This document shows, in pieces, positions 1 to 12,835 of a stretch of 64,000 bases of DNA. Under the pieces are notes generated by a model. That model did not search any database. It was not told where the DNA came from and saw only the letters and a program-made list of their open reading frames with translations. Source of the DNA: Adiantum capillus-veneris (taxonomy: Eukaryota; Streptophyta; Polypodiopsida; Polypodiales; Pteridaceae). Positions within the stretch are counted from its first letter, which is position 1. Each line of letters begins with the position of its first letter. The position numbers and the translations under genes are program-made. The stretch is taken from positions 153,194,445-153,258,444 of the forward strand of contig CM043950.1 in the NCBI GenBank assembly GCA_014529385.2. Reading direction: 5' to 3'.

Positions 1-496
1 CATACCATTCATCATATGCACAACTAAATCAGTTGCTCCTTGAGGTAAAGGTGCACATCCTTACCAAACCCAAAGGTGTCCTCATGGTAGTAAAGTCCCA
101 AGATTTCCATAGCTATTTGGAATTGATCATACCTTGAGTCGTCTAATGGGAGACTTTGGTATACACCATACTCTAGTGCTACATATTGTGATAGTCAGAG
201 TGCAATTGCATTAGCAAAGAACTCCGTGTTTCACTCCAAGTCGAAACACATAGAGGTAAAGTATCATGCGGTACGAGATATTTTGCCTAGCAAACGCATT
301 GAGTAAGTCACAGTTCACACGGATGAAAACATAGAGATGGTTTGCACATAGCTTAGTCTCAGAGTGGTTTGCACATTGCATAGAGATGATGGGTGTAGGG
401 TGAATCTACAATCATGATTCACATTTTGCACATTTGTACAAAGTAACCCCTACATTCTTTAGCCACTTGGGCCACCTTGGCCTTCAAGTGGGAGAT
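1..496 (+). pseudogene. 3' end of a decayed Ty1/copia element (RNase H tail)
   Basis: At about 184-345 the plus strand reads as the end of a copia RNase H domain. It shows [13 protein letters not shown], then [13 protein letters not shown] and a basic segment, the usual order at the C-terminus of copia Pol. A stop follows IE at about 305, and upstream sequence (1-180) only partly resembles coding DNA, so it is a pseudogene. The run AAGTGGGAGA at 486-495 is a good polypurine tract directly before the LTR start at 497. The rest of the element lies left of the window. Confidence 0.8.
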
Positions 497-895
497 TGTT
501 GGGTTTTAGGCCCCGCGACTGGCTAGGCGCCTGTCCACTTACTTCATTCTTGGTTATAATGAGTAATAATGACAATGAGATGATCTTCCTCTCACTAAGC
601 TCCACCGAAATAGACTGTCTCCTCTCATCTCCTCCCCCTTCTCTCAATCCCTTCCCTTGCACTCCATAGCATCTACATTGTCACATGGATCTGACAAGCA
701 AAGGAGCCACGAGAGGAATAAAAAGAGAAGCTATTTGAGAATAAAAAGAGAGAGGAGAATAAATGAGGGAAACGGAAGGAGTTTTTGCATGAACGAGCAG
801 GTGGAGAGAGGAGTTAGGACTAAAGCAGCAAAAAAAGGAGGAGAAGGCAAAGTGGGAGGGATATCTCTCTCTCCATCTCTCAAATAAGGCCAAAA

Positions 896-898
<3 letters not shown>

Positions 899-950
<52 letters not shown>
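899..950. repeat. (CT)n microsatellite inside LTR
   Basis: Near-pure CT dinucleotide run of about 45-50 bp within the LTR. Confidence 0.95.
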
Positions 951-952
<2 letters not shown>

Positions 953-1205
953 CGGGCTTCAAGGCTATTTTCTCTCGACCAAGCAAGGAAGGAAGTAAGC
1001 CCAAGGTTGGCAAGGTATAAAGAGAAAGGGTGAAAACCATAGAACTTTCAAGAGCAAACAGAGGAGGGAGGTTTGAGAGCTTTGGATGGCAATTGAAGGA
1101 AGAAAAGAGAGCAACACCATCATCATCAAGACCATCGAAGCTTTTTTTAACTAATTGTAGTAATAAGTTGGATTAACACATTGGAAGGAGCTTAAACTCC
1201 TCAAT

Positions 1206-1208
<3 letters not shown>

Positions 1209-1262
<54 letters not shown>
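1209..1262. repeat. (CT)n microsatellite near LTR 3' end
   Basis: Pure TC/CT run of about 54 bp just before the conserved CACCTC...CAGAGGCC end of the LTR. Confidence 0.95.
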
Positions 1263-1265
<3 letters not shown>

Positions 1266-1570
1266 CACCTCTCATATCCAGAGGCCCCATGCCTTCTCCG
1301 CTCACCTTTGGAACACAAAAACCCCAACAATGGCATAATGGCCAATGTTTTTGACGAGCCCAACGGAAAAAAATTGGTGATTGTGTGCACATGACTGCCT
1401 CTGTTGTTCTCTCTCTCATACACCTGTCATAGCCAGAGGCTCCACGCCTTCTCCACTCACCTTTGGAGCACAAAACCCCCAACAAGGGCACAATGGCCAA
1501 TGTTTTTGACGGGCCCAACGACAAAAAATTGGCGATTGTGTGCGCATGACTAATGAGATGGCATTAGATG
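1261..1570. repeat. 155-bp tandem duplication across the LTR/satellite junction
   Basis: The segment beginning TCATACACCT at 1261 recurs at 1416. Each copy has the last ~70 bp of the LTR ending CCCCAACA (1329 and about 1482), followed by satellite sequence with GGCCAATGTTTTTGACG. The duplication therefore happened after the retroelement inserted and copied the junction as a unit. Confidence 0.8.
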
Positions 1571-2160
1571 ACCATGAAACTTTGAAGGGATGGGGAAAGT
1601 AGTAGCCTCCACACACTTGCAAAGTTTCATGGACATCACAATTTGTCACGATGGTCAAGGGTAGCACAATGGCTAGTTTTTTTTACCCTTGGAGCTCAAT
1701 GACAAAAAAATGACGATTGTGTCGTGCTTGACGGATGAGACGACAACCCATGGCCATGAAACTTTGCAAGGGAAGTGAAAGAATCCTACTTCCTATCCCT
1801 ACAAATTTTCATGGCCATTGCAAGTTGTCTTGTTGATCAAGGGCATCACAATGGCTAATTTTTTGCCGCTGGGTCCTTGGCGAGCCCAAATGCAAGAAAT
1901 TGGTGATTGTGCGGCGCCTGACCGATGACATAGTAGCAGATGGCCATGAAACTTTGTAGGGGTGGAAAAAAAACCCTTCTCCTTGTCCTTGAAAAATTTC
2001 ATGTCTATCGCAAGCCGTCTGGACGGTCAAGGACAACACAATTGCCCATTTTTTTGCCAATGGATCCTTGGTGAGCCCAACAACAAAAAAAAGCAATTGT
2101 GCTATGTGTGACTCACGAGATGGAAACGGATGGCCATGAAACATTGTAAGGACAAGATAA
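1483..2160. repeat. Dyad-symmetric satellite, block 1
   Basis: First block of the ~185-190 bp satellite (structure described under 3512-9349). Units are recognised by GGCCATGAAACTTTG and by AAATTTTCATGGCCAT on the same strand. Confidence 0.9.
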
Positions 2161-2250
2161 GCATCCTACTCTCTACCCCTATAAATAGATGGCCATGGAA
2201 ATCTATATTGCACGAGACATGACAATCCTCAAAGATTCCAGTGTAGAGAG

Positions 2251-2520
2251 ATGCAGCTAGACCACATTTGGAGTCTGCTGGAGCATCACATCTTTGGGAG
2301 TGGGGGCTATGACACTCTTCGACATTTGTAAGTATTATACGTTGCCTTTAAATTTCCAAATATGTATAAGTTATCTGAATATGTTTTCTTATGGTTAGTT
2401 GTTTATTTTGCAGGAAGTTACCGTGAAGCGCCGTTGGACACGTTGAGAGGAGAAGTATGGATACAAGCATGGACGTGTGGCCCTTTTGACCCAGATGTAG
2501 GAGGAGGGAGAGACTGTTGA
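2251..2520 (+). pseudogene. Possible two-exon gene fragment, unknown product
   Basis: This is not satellite. An open segment begins at ATG 2251 and reads MQLDHIWSLLEHHIFGSG up to 2327, where a strong donor GTAAGT follows. A T-rich intron-like stretch of 90 bp ends in TTTTGCAGGAAG. Using the AG at 2416-2417 keeps the frame open (FYREAPLDTLRG..., CGPFDPDVGGG) to a TGA at 2518-2520. The encoded piece is about 60 residues. I do not recognise the family. It could be the last exons of a captured gene or chance, and the use of the second AG is inferred from frame only. Confidence 0.3.
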
Positions 2521-2640
2521 CTGAGAGGCATTACCATGAGAGTGACGTCCTCCAAATATGTTGTTTTCTATAGTTGTAGTCACCATATTCATTGTATACA
2601 TGTACAATTTGATGTTTATGTTTATGGTTTTGTATTCCAT

Positions 2641-3060
2641 TTACAATTATGATTATGGTATGGCAACCAATTTATGATTATGGTTTTGTAATTATATGGT
2701 TTTGCAATTATGGTATGGCAATCATGTTATAATTATGGTATGGCAAGCATGTTATGGTTATGATTTTGCAAATATGGTATGGCAATCAAGTTATGGTTAT
2801 GGTTTTGCAATTATGCTATGGAAATCATGTTATGGTTATGGTATGGCAAACAGGTTATGGTTATGGTTTTGTAATTATGGCATGGCAATCATGTTATGGT
2901 TATGGTATGGAAAGAAAGTTATGGTTATGGTTTTGCAAAAATGGTTGGGCAATTAGTCTATGGTTAAGGTTTTTCAATTATGGTATGGAAATTATGTTAT
3001 GGTTATGGTATTGCAAGCAGGTTATGGTGATGGTTTTGCAAATATGGTTTGGATTTTGTG
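2641..3060. repeat. TTATGG/TATGGCAA minisatellite
   Basis: A degenerate array built from GGTTATGGTTTTGCAA and GGTATGGCAATCATG words spaced about 25-40 bp, with ten or more copies. Open frames through it encode only repeats such as LWLWYG/GYGFA and are a product of the repeat. Confidence 0.9.
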
Positions 3061-3511
3061 TAAACTTGTCATACTTATGGTTACTCTTTTGTGAAAACTT
3101 GTCGATGATGTTTATGCGTTTGGAGACTTGTCATTCATTTGAAAACGTCTCGCTTTTCAGCGGCACAATGAAAGTGGAGTGCATTTGATTTTGCATTCTT
3201 CCTTTGGGCAGAGAGGGTTGGTTCCTAGCGCCACTCCTCTTTGCCCAAAAATATCTTGTAGGTTTTTGCTCTAGAGTAGGCGCTGGTATAGGCGTTGGTA
3301 TACGCGTCTAAACAAGTGTTGAAAATAAATGGTCAATTCTAGCGTACTTTTAGGTGTTTATACCAACACTTAAATAGATGTTTATTCCAACGATACATTG
3401 GTGGCGTTTATACTGACGGTTATCTCGGTGCTTTAAAAAGAAGTTTTGGGGGCATCGAAACACGCGTCAATATTTCACAACACGTTGCAGTGCTTGGTGA
3501 AGTGAACTGTA
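3061..3511. other. Unassigned spacer with foldback-like motif
   Basis: No coding signal seen. At 3270-3425 variants of GGTATAGGCGTTGGTATA and TTTATACCAACACT occur in both orientations, which suggests a decayed small foldback or MITE. No terminal repeats or target duplication could be set. Confidence 0.4.
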
Positions 3512-6500
3512 AAAGAATGGCGATTGTACCATGGATGACTAATGAGATGGCAAAACATAGCCATGAAACTTTTCAGGGGTGGGGAGAGAGCACCCTGCTT
3601 CTCATCTTTGCAAATTCTCATGGCCATCACAATCTGCCTAAATAATCAAGGATGGAACAAATTGGTGATTGTTTGCCATTTGGCTTGCCACCCTACCCCC
3701 CCTCCTTGCAAAGTTTTGTAACCATCCGTTGTTGTTTCGTGGGACATGCATGCCACAATCACCAATTGTTTGTTGTTGGATGCTTGGTGAGCCCAACGAC
3801 AAAAAATTGACGATTGGCGCTTGACCTATGAGATGGTAAAGGATGGCCATAAAACTTTGTAGGGGTGATAAATAATTCTATTTCTTTTCCTTGCAAAGTT
3901 TCATAGCCATCACAATCTGTCTCGATGGTCATTGACGACACAATTGCCAATTTTTTGCCATTGGACTCTTGGCTACAAAAAATTGGCGATTGTGTTTTGC
4001 TTGATTAGACAAGACAAAACAACAGGCCATGAAAAGTTTTAGGGGTTGGGGAAGCACCCTACTCTCCCCTTGCAAAGTTTCATGGCCATTGCAATTCGTC
4101 TCAATGATCAAGGGTGACACAATGGCCAAGTTTTTGTCCTTACATCCTTGGCGAGTCCAATGGAAAAAAATTGGAGATTGTGATCCACTTGACCAATGAC
4201 ACGGCAATGAACGGCCTTGAAACTTTTCATGGGTAGGGAAAGCACCCTACTCTCCATCCATGCAAAGTTTCATGTCCATCACAAGCTGTCTCAACCATCA
4301 AGGATGGCACAATTGTCAATTTTTTTGCCGTTGGGCCCTCGGCAAGCCTAATGACAAAAAATTGGCGATTGTGCCGTGTTTGATGGATGAGATGGTAAGG
4401 GATGACCATGAAAATTTACAGGGATAGGAAAAGTACCCTACTCTCCTCTTGTACAAAAGTTTCATGTCCATCGCAAGCCGTCTTGACCGTCAAGGATGAC
4501 ACAATTGCCATTTTTTTTGCCCTTAGGCCCAAGGCGAGCCCAACGATAAAAAAATGGCGATTATACCATGCATGATTGATGTAATGGCAATGGATGAACA
4601 TGAAACTTTGCAAGGATTGGGAAGCACCTTGTTCTCTACCCTTATAAAGTTTTATTGCCAGTGCAATCCGTCGCAATGGTCAAGGGTGGCACAATTATCA
4701 TTTCTTTGCTGTCGGGCCCTTGATGAGCCCAATGACAAAAAATTGACGATTGTGCCATGCATGGGTAACAAGACGACAATGGATGGCCATGAAAATTTAC
4801 AGGGATGAGGGAAGCATCCTACTTTCTACCCTTGTAGGTTTTGATAGCCATCCAAACCATCTCGATTTTTTAGGGTAGTACAATGAGTAATTTTTTGCCA
4901 TTGGATCCTTAGCAAGCCCAAGAGAAAAATAATGGCATTTGTGTGTGCATAAGTAATGAGATGGCAATGGATGCCCAAAAAACTTTGTAGGGATGGGAGA
5001 AGCATCCTCTTTCCCACCCTTGCAAAGTTTCATGGCCATCAAAATCCATCTCGATGAGATGGTCAAGGACAACACAATGTCCAAGTTTTTTTCATTGGGC
5101 CCTTGGTGAGCCAATGGAAAAAAGTGATGATTGTGTCATGTCTAGCCAACAAGATAATAATGGATGCGTAGCCCAACGATAAAAAATTCACGATTGTGCT
5201 ACTTACACATGATCGAAGAGTCAGTGAATGACCATGAAAATTTACAGGTATAAGGAAAGTACTCTACTCCCTATCCTTGCAAAGTTTCATGGCCGTCACA
5301 ATCCATCGTCACAATGAAGGGTAGCACAATCGCCAATTTTTTGCCATTGGATATTTTTGCGAGCCCAACGGTAAAAAAATGACGATTATGTTGTGCATGA
5401 CCGACTAGACAACAATAGATGGCCATGTAAATTTGTAGAGGTAGAGTAAGAATCCTACTCTCCACTTTTGTAGAGTTTCATGGCCATCGCAACCCGTATC
5501 AATTGTCATGGATGGCACAATGACTAATTTTTTGCCGTTGGACCCTTGGCGAGCTCAATAGCAAAAAATTAGTGATTGTGTGCACATTACTGCTGCAATG
5601 GAAACAAATGGCTATAAAGATTTACAGGGGCAAGGGAAGCATCCTAGTCCTTGCCCATATAGAGTTTCATGTTCATCGCAAGCTTTATCGACTATCAAGA
5701 ACCACACAATTGCCAATGTTTTTCATTGGACCTTTGACAAGCCCAACGGCAAAAAATTGACGATTATGCCAAGTGTGACCAACAAGACGACAATGTATGG
5801 ACATGAAACTTTTCAAGGATAGGAAAAGCATCCTACTCCCCTCTATTGAAATATTTGATAGCCATCACAAGCCATCTTGATGGTTAAGGGAGGCATAATT
5901 GCCAATGTTTTGCTGTCAGGCCCTTGGCATACCAACTGGCAAAAAATTGATGATTATGGCATGCATGACCAATGAGACAGCAACATATGGCCATGAAATT
6001 TTGCAAGGGTGGGTTAAGTACCCTTCTCCCTACCCCTAAAAATTTTCATGGCCATTGCAAGCCATCTCAATAGTCAAGGGTGGAATAATGACCAAATTTT
6101 TTCTGTTGGATCCTTGATGAGTCCAACAGTAAAAAATTGGCAATGGTGTCAAATTTGACCGACAAGTTGGAAATGAATGGCTATGAAACTTTAAAAAGGT
6201 GGAGGAACCACCTTCTCCGTGTCCCTTCAACATTTCATGGCCATCGCAATCCATCTTGATGATCAAGGACGACACAATAACCAACCTTTTGCCATTGGAC
6301 CCTTGGCAAGCCCAACAACAAAAAATGCTCAATTGTGCCGCAATTGACCAACAAGATGGCAATGGATGGCCATGAAATTGGACAAGGGTAGGAAAATAAT
6401 CTTACTCCCTATCCCTACAAACTTTTATGTCCAACGATCAGGGACGACACAATTGCCAATTTTTTTGACAAGAAATTGGCGATTGTGTTGCGCATGATCG

Positions 6501-9349
6501 ATGAGACCACAACAGATAGTCATGAAACTTCGTAGTAATGGCAAAATAACTCTTTGATCTATTCCTGCAAAGTTTCATGGACATCACAGTCTGTTTCAAC
6601 AGTCAAGGGTGGCACAATCGCCATCTTTTTGCCGTTGGGTCATTCGCGAGCGCAACAACAAAAAACTGATGATTGTGCGATACATGACCGATGAGATGAC
6701 AACATATCGCTACTATGAAACTTTACAAGGGTGGGGCAATTATACTAATTTCTATCCTTGCAAACTTTCATGGCCATTGCAACTTTGTCTCGATGGTCAA
6801 GGATGACACAATTGATAAATTTTTTTCCATTGGGCCCTTGGCGAACCCAATGACAAGAAATTGACAATTGTGCCATGCTTGACTGACGAGATGGTAAGGG
6901 ATGGCCATGAAACTTTGGATGGGTGTGGGAAAATCACCCTACTTTCCACTTGTGCAAATTTTCATGTCTATCACAAGCCGTCATGATCGTCAAGGACGAC
7001 ACAATTGCCAATTTTTTTTGCCGTTGGGTCTTTAGTGAGTGTGACGATAAAATATTGACGATTGTGCCGCACATGATCAATGAAACCACATTAGATGGCC
7101 ATGAAACTTTGTAGGGACTAGGGAAGTACCCTATTACCTATCCCTACAAGGTTTCATGGCCATCATAATCCTTCTTGATGGTCAAGGATTACACAATTGC
7201 CAATTTTTTTCCGTTGGGCCCTTGGTGAGTCCAATGACAAAAAATATGATGATTGTGCCATGCATGACTCATGAGACGGTAACAGATGACCATGAAACTT
7301 TGTAGGATAGGGGAAGCACTCCCTTTCCCATCCTTGCAAAGTGTCATGACCATCATAATCCGTCTTGATGCTCAGGGATGGCACAATGGCCAATTTTTTT
7401 CTGTTAAGCCCTTGGCAAGCGTAATGATGATTGTGTTGTGTTTGGCCAATGAGATGGCAACAAATGGCCATGACACTTTGTAGGGGTAGGAAAAGCATCC
7501 TCCTCTCCACCCTTGCAAAATATAATTTCCATCATAAGCCATCTTGATGGTCAAGGATGGCACAATCTCCAAATTTTTTTGTTGTTGGGGCTTTGTTGAG
7601 CCCAACGACAACAAATTGGCGATTGTGCTATGCATGACCAGTGAGACAGCAACGGATGGCCATGAAACTTTGTAAATGCATAGGAAGAACCCCACTCCCA
7701 CTGCGTGTAAAGTTTCATGACCAGTGCAAGCCATTGCATCGGCCAAGTGTGGCACAATCACCAATTTTTTGCTGTTGGACCCTTGGCGACCCAACGGTAT
7801 AAAACTGGTGATTTTGCCATGCATGAACAATGAGGTGGAAATGGATGAACATGAAACTTTCCAAAGGTGGAGAAAGCACCATGTCTCCTCTCGTGTAAAG
7901 TTTCATGGTCATCAAAATACATCTCAATGATCAAGGGTGACACAATAGCCAATTTTTTTTCTGTTGGGCCAGTGTAGCAACAAAAACATAGCGATTGTGC
8001 CATGCATGATCAATGACATGATAATGGATAGCCATGAAAGTTTCTAGGGATAGGGAAGCATCCTATCGTCTATCCTTGCAAAGTTTCATGGCCATCAAAA
8101 TCTCTCTCCACTGTCAAAAGTTGGCACAATGGACAATTTTTTGCCGTTGGGTCCGTGGCGAGCCCAATGACAAAAAAATAACGGTTGTGCCGCACCTGAC
8201 CAATGAGACGACAACAAATGGCCATGAAACTTTAAAAGGATGGGAAAAGAACGTTTCTCATCATGTCTACAAAGTCATGGCCATCACAATCTGTCTCAAT
8301 TGTCATGAATGGCATATTTACCAATTGTTTACCGTTGGGCCGTTGGCAAGCCCAACGGCAAAAAATTGGTGATTGTGCCACGCATGATTGATGAGACAAC
8401 AAGGTATGGCCATTAAAATATGCGAGGATGAGGGAAGTACACTACTCCCCACCCTTGAAAATTTTCATGGCCATCGCAATTTGTCTGGACGGTCAAGGGC
8501 GGCACAATAGCCATTTTTTGTAGTTGAGTCCTTGGCTAGCCCAATAGTTAAAAAATTGGCGATTGTGCCGTGCCTAATTGAAGACACGGCACCGGATGGC
8601 CACAAAACTTTTTAGGGATAGGTAAAGAACCCTACTTCTTACCCTTGCAATATTTCATGTCCATTGTAAGCTGTCTCAATGGTCAAGAACAACACAACTA
8701 CTGCCAAATTTTTTGCCATTGGGTCCTCAGTGATCCCACTGACAAGAAATTGGTGATTGTGCCGCACCTGACTGATGAGATGGATATGGTTGGCCATGAA
8801 ACTTTGCAAGAACAATGAAAGAACTCTACTCTCCACCCTTGCAAAGTTTCATGGCCATGACAATTCGTCTTGATGGTCAAGGGCGGCACAATGGCCATTT
8901 TTTTTCTATTGGGCCCTTGGTGAACCCAACGACAAAAAATTGGCGATTGTGTCGTGCATGACCAAAAAAGTGGCAACAAATGGACATAGATCTTTTTAGA
9001 CATGGGGAAGCATCTTTATTCATGTCTGTGAGAAGTTTCATGGCTATCGCGATCTGTCTCAACGATCAAGGGCGGAAAAATATCAATTTTTTTGCCATGG
9101 TCTTTAGCGAGCCCAATGATAAAATAATGGTGATTGTGCATGCTTGACCGGCAAGACAACAACATATGACCATGTACTTTTAGGGACAATGAAAGAAATA
9201 TGCTCCATGCCGCTGCAAAGTGTCATGGCCATTGCAATCCGTCTCGACGGTCAAGGGAGACACAATTTCTAATTTTTTGTCAAGGGCAAGCCGAGGGGCA
9301 AAAAATTGACTTGTGTCCCGCTTGACTGACGAGACGGCAATGGATGGCC
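3512..9349. repeat. Dyad-symmetric satellite, block 2 (main description)
   Basis: The period is about 185-190 bp; successive AAAGTTTCATGG-type anchors fall at 5281, 5472 and 5661. Each unit has half A (GTTTCATGGCCATCGCAATC, CGTCTCGATGGTCAAGG, GCACAATTGCCAATTTTTTG, CCGTTGGGCCC) followed by its reverse complement A' (GAGCCCAACGGCAAAAAATT, GATTGTGCCG, GACGAGACGGCAACGG, ATGGCCATGAAACTTTGC). Two dyads alternate about 95 bp apart, one in TTGGGCCCTTGGCGAGCCCAA and one in GGGTGGGGAAAGCACCCTACTCCCCACCC. Copies differ by many substitutions and small indels. Short open frames on both strands are by-products. Confidence 0.95.
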
Positions 9350-9905
9350 CTTTTTGCCAAATTATTAGGATCGGACAGCGGCCAAAAAGTGGTAAAAAAA
9401 TGTCCGATCGATTAACCAGTTGGCCAATAGTCAATGGCCAAAGGACGGAAGTCTTTGGCCAGTGGCCGAATTCAATGGCTGATGGTAGATTTCTAGATGG
9501 ACTTGTGTTCTCAAGGGCGGGATGGATGCATGTGAGAATCCAACTCAAACTTGTCTATACAACGGTGGCTACACAAGGCTGGCTCTCATAAGAGAGGGCA
9601 ACCCTTTTGGCCTATAAACTCTTCTACACACAAAATGCATTGTGAAGTTGATGTAATAAGGTGTATGTGAGGTGGTGAGAGTGAAGTAAGGTGGGAGCTC
9701 CATTAAGGGTAAAATCCCTTTTTGTAACCTAATTCTAGTTTGAAGTGCAGAAGCCATTGAGTGGCTGCTTTCCTGCGGACATAGCCCACATTGGGTGAAC
9801 CACGTATATCATGTGCCCCCCCTCTCACTCTCTCTACATTCTATAATCTCTTGTGTGAAAATTATCTCTCTTCATTAAGTAAACTACTCTAATATCTGTT
9901 TATCT
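9350..9905 (+). mobile_element. LTR-like insertion in the satellite
   Basis: Satellite stops at about 9349 (GATGGCC) and resumes at about 9906 (TGCAAAGTTTCATGGCC). The interior ends with CTGCGGACATAGCCCACATT, GGGTGAACCACGTATATC and a T-rich tail, the arrangement typical of the R/U5 end of plant copia LTRs. No internal retroelement genes are present, so it is a solo LTR or fragment. The first 130 bp (GGCCAAAAAGTGG, GGCCAATAGTCAATGGCC) is GGCCA-rich and of unknown origin. Exact ends and target duplication were not resolved. Confidence 0.55.
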
Positions 9906-12261
9906 ACATCTGCAAAGTTTCATGGCCATCGCAAGCCGTCTTTATAGTGAAGGGTGGCATAATGGTCAATTATTCTTGGTTGGCCATCACAATCTGTATT
10001 GACAGTCAAGAGCAGCACACATGCCAATTTTTTGCCATTGGCCCTTGGCGAGTCCAATGGCAAAAAATTGACGATTGTGCCGCGCCTGACCGATGAGACA
10101 ACAATAGATGGCCATGAAACTTTACAAGGACAAGGGAAGCACCGTGCTCTTCACCTTGCAAAGTTTCATGGCCATCGTAATATGTCTCAATGATCAAGGA
10201 TGTTACAATTTCCAATCGTTTTCCCGTTGGGCCAATAGCAAGCCCAACGACAAAAAAATGGCAATTGTGTCACACTTGACAGCCGAGACAACAATGGATG
10301 GCCATGAAACTTTGTAAGAGGAGGAAAAGAACCCTACTATCTACTCCTACAAATTTTGATGGTGATCGGAAGCCTTCTTGACTATCAAGGGAAACACAAT
10401 TGCAAAATTTTTGTTGTTGGGTCTTGGCAAGCCCAACGACAAAAAATTGAGGATTGTGACACATATAACCAATGAGACGACAACATATGGCCATGAAACT
10501 TTGTAGGGGTAAAGAAAGCATCCTACTCCCTGTCCTTGCAAATTTTCATGTCCATCGTAGCCGTCTCGATAGTCAAGGACGACACAATTGCTATTTTTTT
10601 TTTCCGTTGGGTCCTTGGTGAACCCAACGATAAAAAATGGTGATTGTGCCACACATGACTGATGAAGGGGAAATGGATAACCATGAAACTTTGGAGGGAC
10701 AATAGAAGCATGCTAATCTCCACCCTCACAAAGTTTCATGGCCATCACAATCCGTCTCGATGGTCAAGGGCAGCATAATCGCCAATTTTTTGCCGTTGGG
10801 CCACTCCCAAGCCCAACGATAAGAAACTGGTGATTGCATTGCGCATGGCCAATGAGATGGCAATGGATGGTCATAAAACTTTTCAAGGATGGAAAAGAAC
10901 CTTTCTTCTTGTCTGTGCAAATTTTCATGGCCATCAGAATCCATCCCAACAGTCAAGGGAAATACCACAAAAACAATTTCTTACCGTGACCCTTGGCGAA
11001 CCCAACGACAAAAAATGGACAATTGTCTCATTCCTGACCATCAAGATGGCTTGTGATGGACATGAGCTTTGCAAGGCAGGGAGTAGAACTGTTTCCTTGT
11101 CCTTGTCAAGTTTCATGGCCATCCATTTTCATCTCGACGGGGTCAGGGATGACACAATTACCATTTTTTTTGCCGTTGGATCCTTGGCGAGCCCAACGGC
11201 AAGAAATTGGTGATTGTGCCATGCATGACCAACAAACCAGCAATGGATGGCCATGAGACTTTACATGAATGTCCAAAGTACTCTAATCCCTATCAAGAAA
11301 AGTTTCACGGCCATCACAATCTGCCTCAACGGTCTGGGAAACACAATTACTATTCTTTTTGTTGGGCCATTCGCGAGCCCAACGATAAAAAAATGACAAT
11401 TTGACATGCATAATCGACGAGCCGACAACAGATGGCCACAAAATTTTATAGGGGTAGGAAAATAATCCTACTCGCTACCCTTGTAAAGTTTCATGGCCAT
11501 CGCAAGCTTCCTTGACTGTTAAGGACCACACAATGGCTAATCTTTTGTTATTGGACCCTTGGCGATCCCAATGGTAAAAAAATGGTGATTGTGCATGCAT
11601 GATTGGTAAGACAACAACTGATGACCGTGAAACTTTCAAGGATGCTAAAAAAAACCCTGCTCCATGCCCTTGTAAAGTGTCATGGAGCTATCGCAATCCG
11701 TCCCGACGGTCAAGGGCGGCACAATTTCTATTTTTTTGTCATTGGGCCCTTGGTGAGCCTAGCGGCAAAAAATTGACCTGTGTCGTGTTTGACTGATGAG
11801 ATGGCAATGGATGGCCATGAAAATTTGCAAAGACAAGGAAGCACCCTAGTCCCCACCCTTGCAATGTTTAATGGCCATTGCAAGCCGTCTTGATGGTTAA
11901 GGGCTGCACAATTATTAAATTTTTACCGTTGGGTACTTGGCGAGCCCAATGAAAAAATTTGATGATTGTGGCATGCATGACCAATGAGACAAACATGGAT
12001 GGCCATGAAACTTTGCAAGGGTAGGAGAAGCACACTTCTCCCTACCCCTGCAAATCTTCATGGCCATCTGAAGCCATCTCGACAGTCAAGGGCGGCATAA
12101 GGGCCAATTTTTTTTTATGTTGGACCCTCAACGAGTCTAACAAAAGATGGTGCCATATTTGACCAATGCGATGGCAATATATGGCCATGAAATTTTACAA
12201 TGGTAGGGAAGCACACTCCTCCCTATCCCTTCAAAGTTTCATGGCCATCACATGGGGTGGT
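9906..12261. repeat. Dyad-symmetric satellite, block 3
   Basis: Same unit as the block at 3512-9349, about 12 copies. The first copy after the insertion is truncated. Confidence 0.93.
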
Positions 12262-12835
12262 CATGCACCCTACTTTAAATAATTTGCCCAAGGTTGTTGG
12301 CCTTAGGGCACTGTATTTGAAAAGAAAAGCAATATGGGTGATGGCGTGCTGCCAAGACAGAGGAAGAAAAACCCTGTCGTGTACGTTGCTCGGGCTTGCC
12401 CGTCGCAATGACGAACTGTGTGCAGCCTGGCTTCGCGCTCTGTTCAAGCCCGTAATTGGCCGATTTTGGGAGGTGATGATGCCGCCTTCCCTCCTCGCAA
12501 GAAGGGTTGCCCACGCAATGCTTGCAGCGGGTTTCTCTGTGTAGAGTGACTTCACACCTCACCTTCCTGCCTCATGCAACATGCAAAGCTAAAAATGGTT
12601 GGCTATGATACCTGTATAAGAAATAGGGAAATAGACTCTAGGATCCTTCTCCCAACCTCTAATTATATAGGTAGGCTCCTAGCCTCTTGCCCTAGACGGA
12701 TCCCCTGTCCACACTGTCTAGCCCCGCTGCCTGGCCGTTGTCCATGACCGCCCTAGTCCTTAGGTTTGGACCATGCCCCTTAGGTCTGTGATCCTCTGGC
12801 CTTGCCCCTATGAGACCCTTGTCCTGACACTTTTG
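12262..12835. mobile_element. GC-richer insertion, possibly a solo LTR
   Basis: Satellite breaks off after CATGGCCATCACATGG and restarts at about 12836 with GGGTTATTTGCAAGCCCAAC. The interior is less AT-rich than the satellite. A region at 12620-12700 (TATAAGAAATAGGG, then AATTATATAGGTAGGCTCC) resembles the TATA/R region of plant copia LTRs. Open frames of 95-114 codons at 12200-12560 occur on both strands, match nothing I know and include satellite sequence. No target duplication identified. Confidence 0.4.

Larger units (their letters stand above)
497..1329 (+). mobile_element. LTR of the left-edge copia element
   Basis: The LTR starts TGTTGGG after the polypurine tract and ends CCCCAACA, giving TG...CA ends with inverted TGTTGGG/CCCAACA termini and a length of 833 bp. 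It contains two (CT)n tracts. Its 3' part (CCAGAGGCC, CTCACC, CCCCAACA) matches the 3' end of the LTRs of the nested element at 43823-48953, so the two families are related. Downstream sequence is satellite, so the insertion target was satellite or its border. Confidence 0.8.

Noticed and set aside
12200-12562. Frames of 95-114 codons in the GC-richer insertion
   Set aside because: Overlap on both strands, include satellite sequence, and have no recognisable motif; LTR-like DNA is a better explanation.
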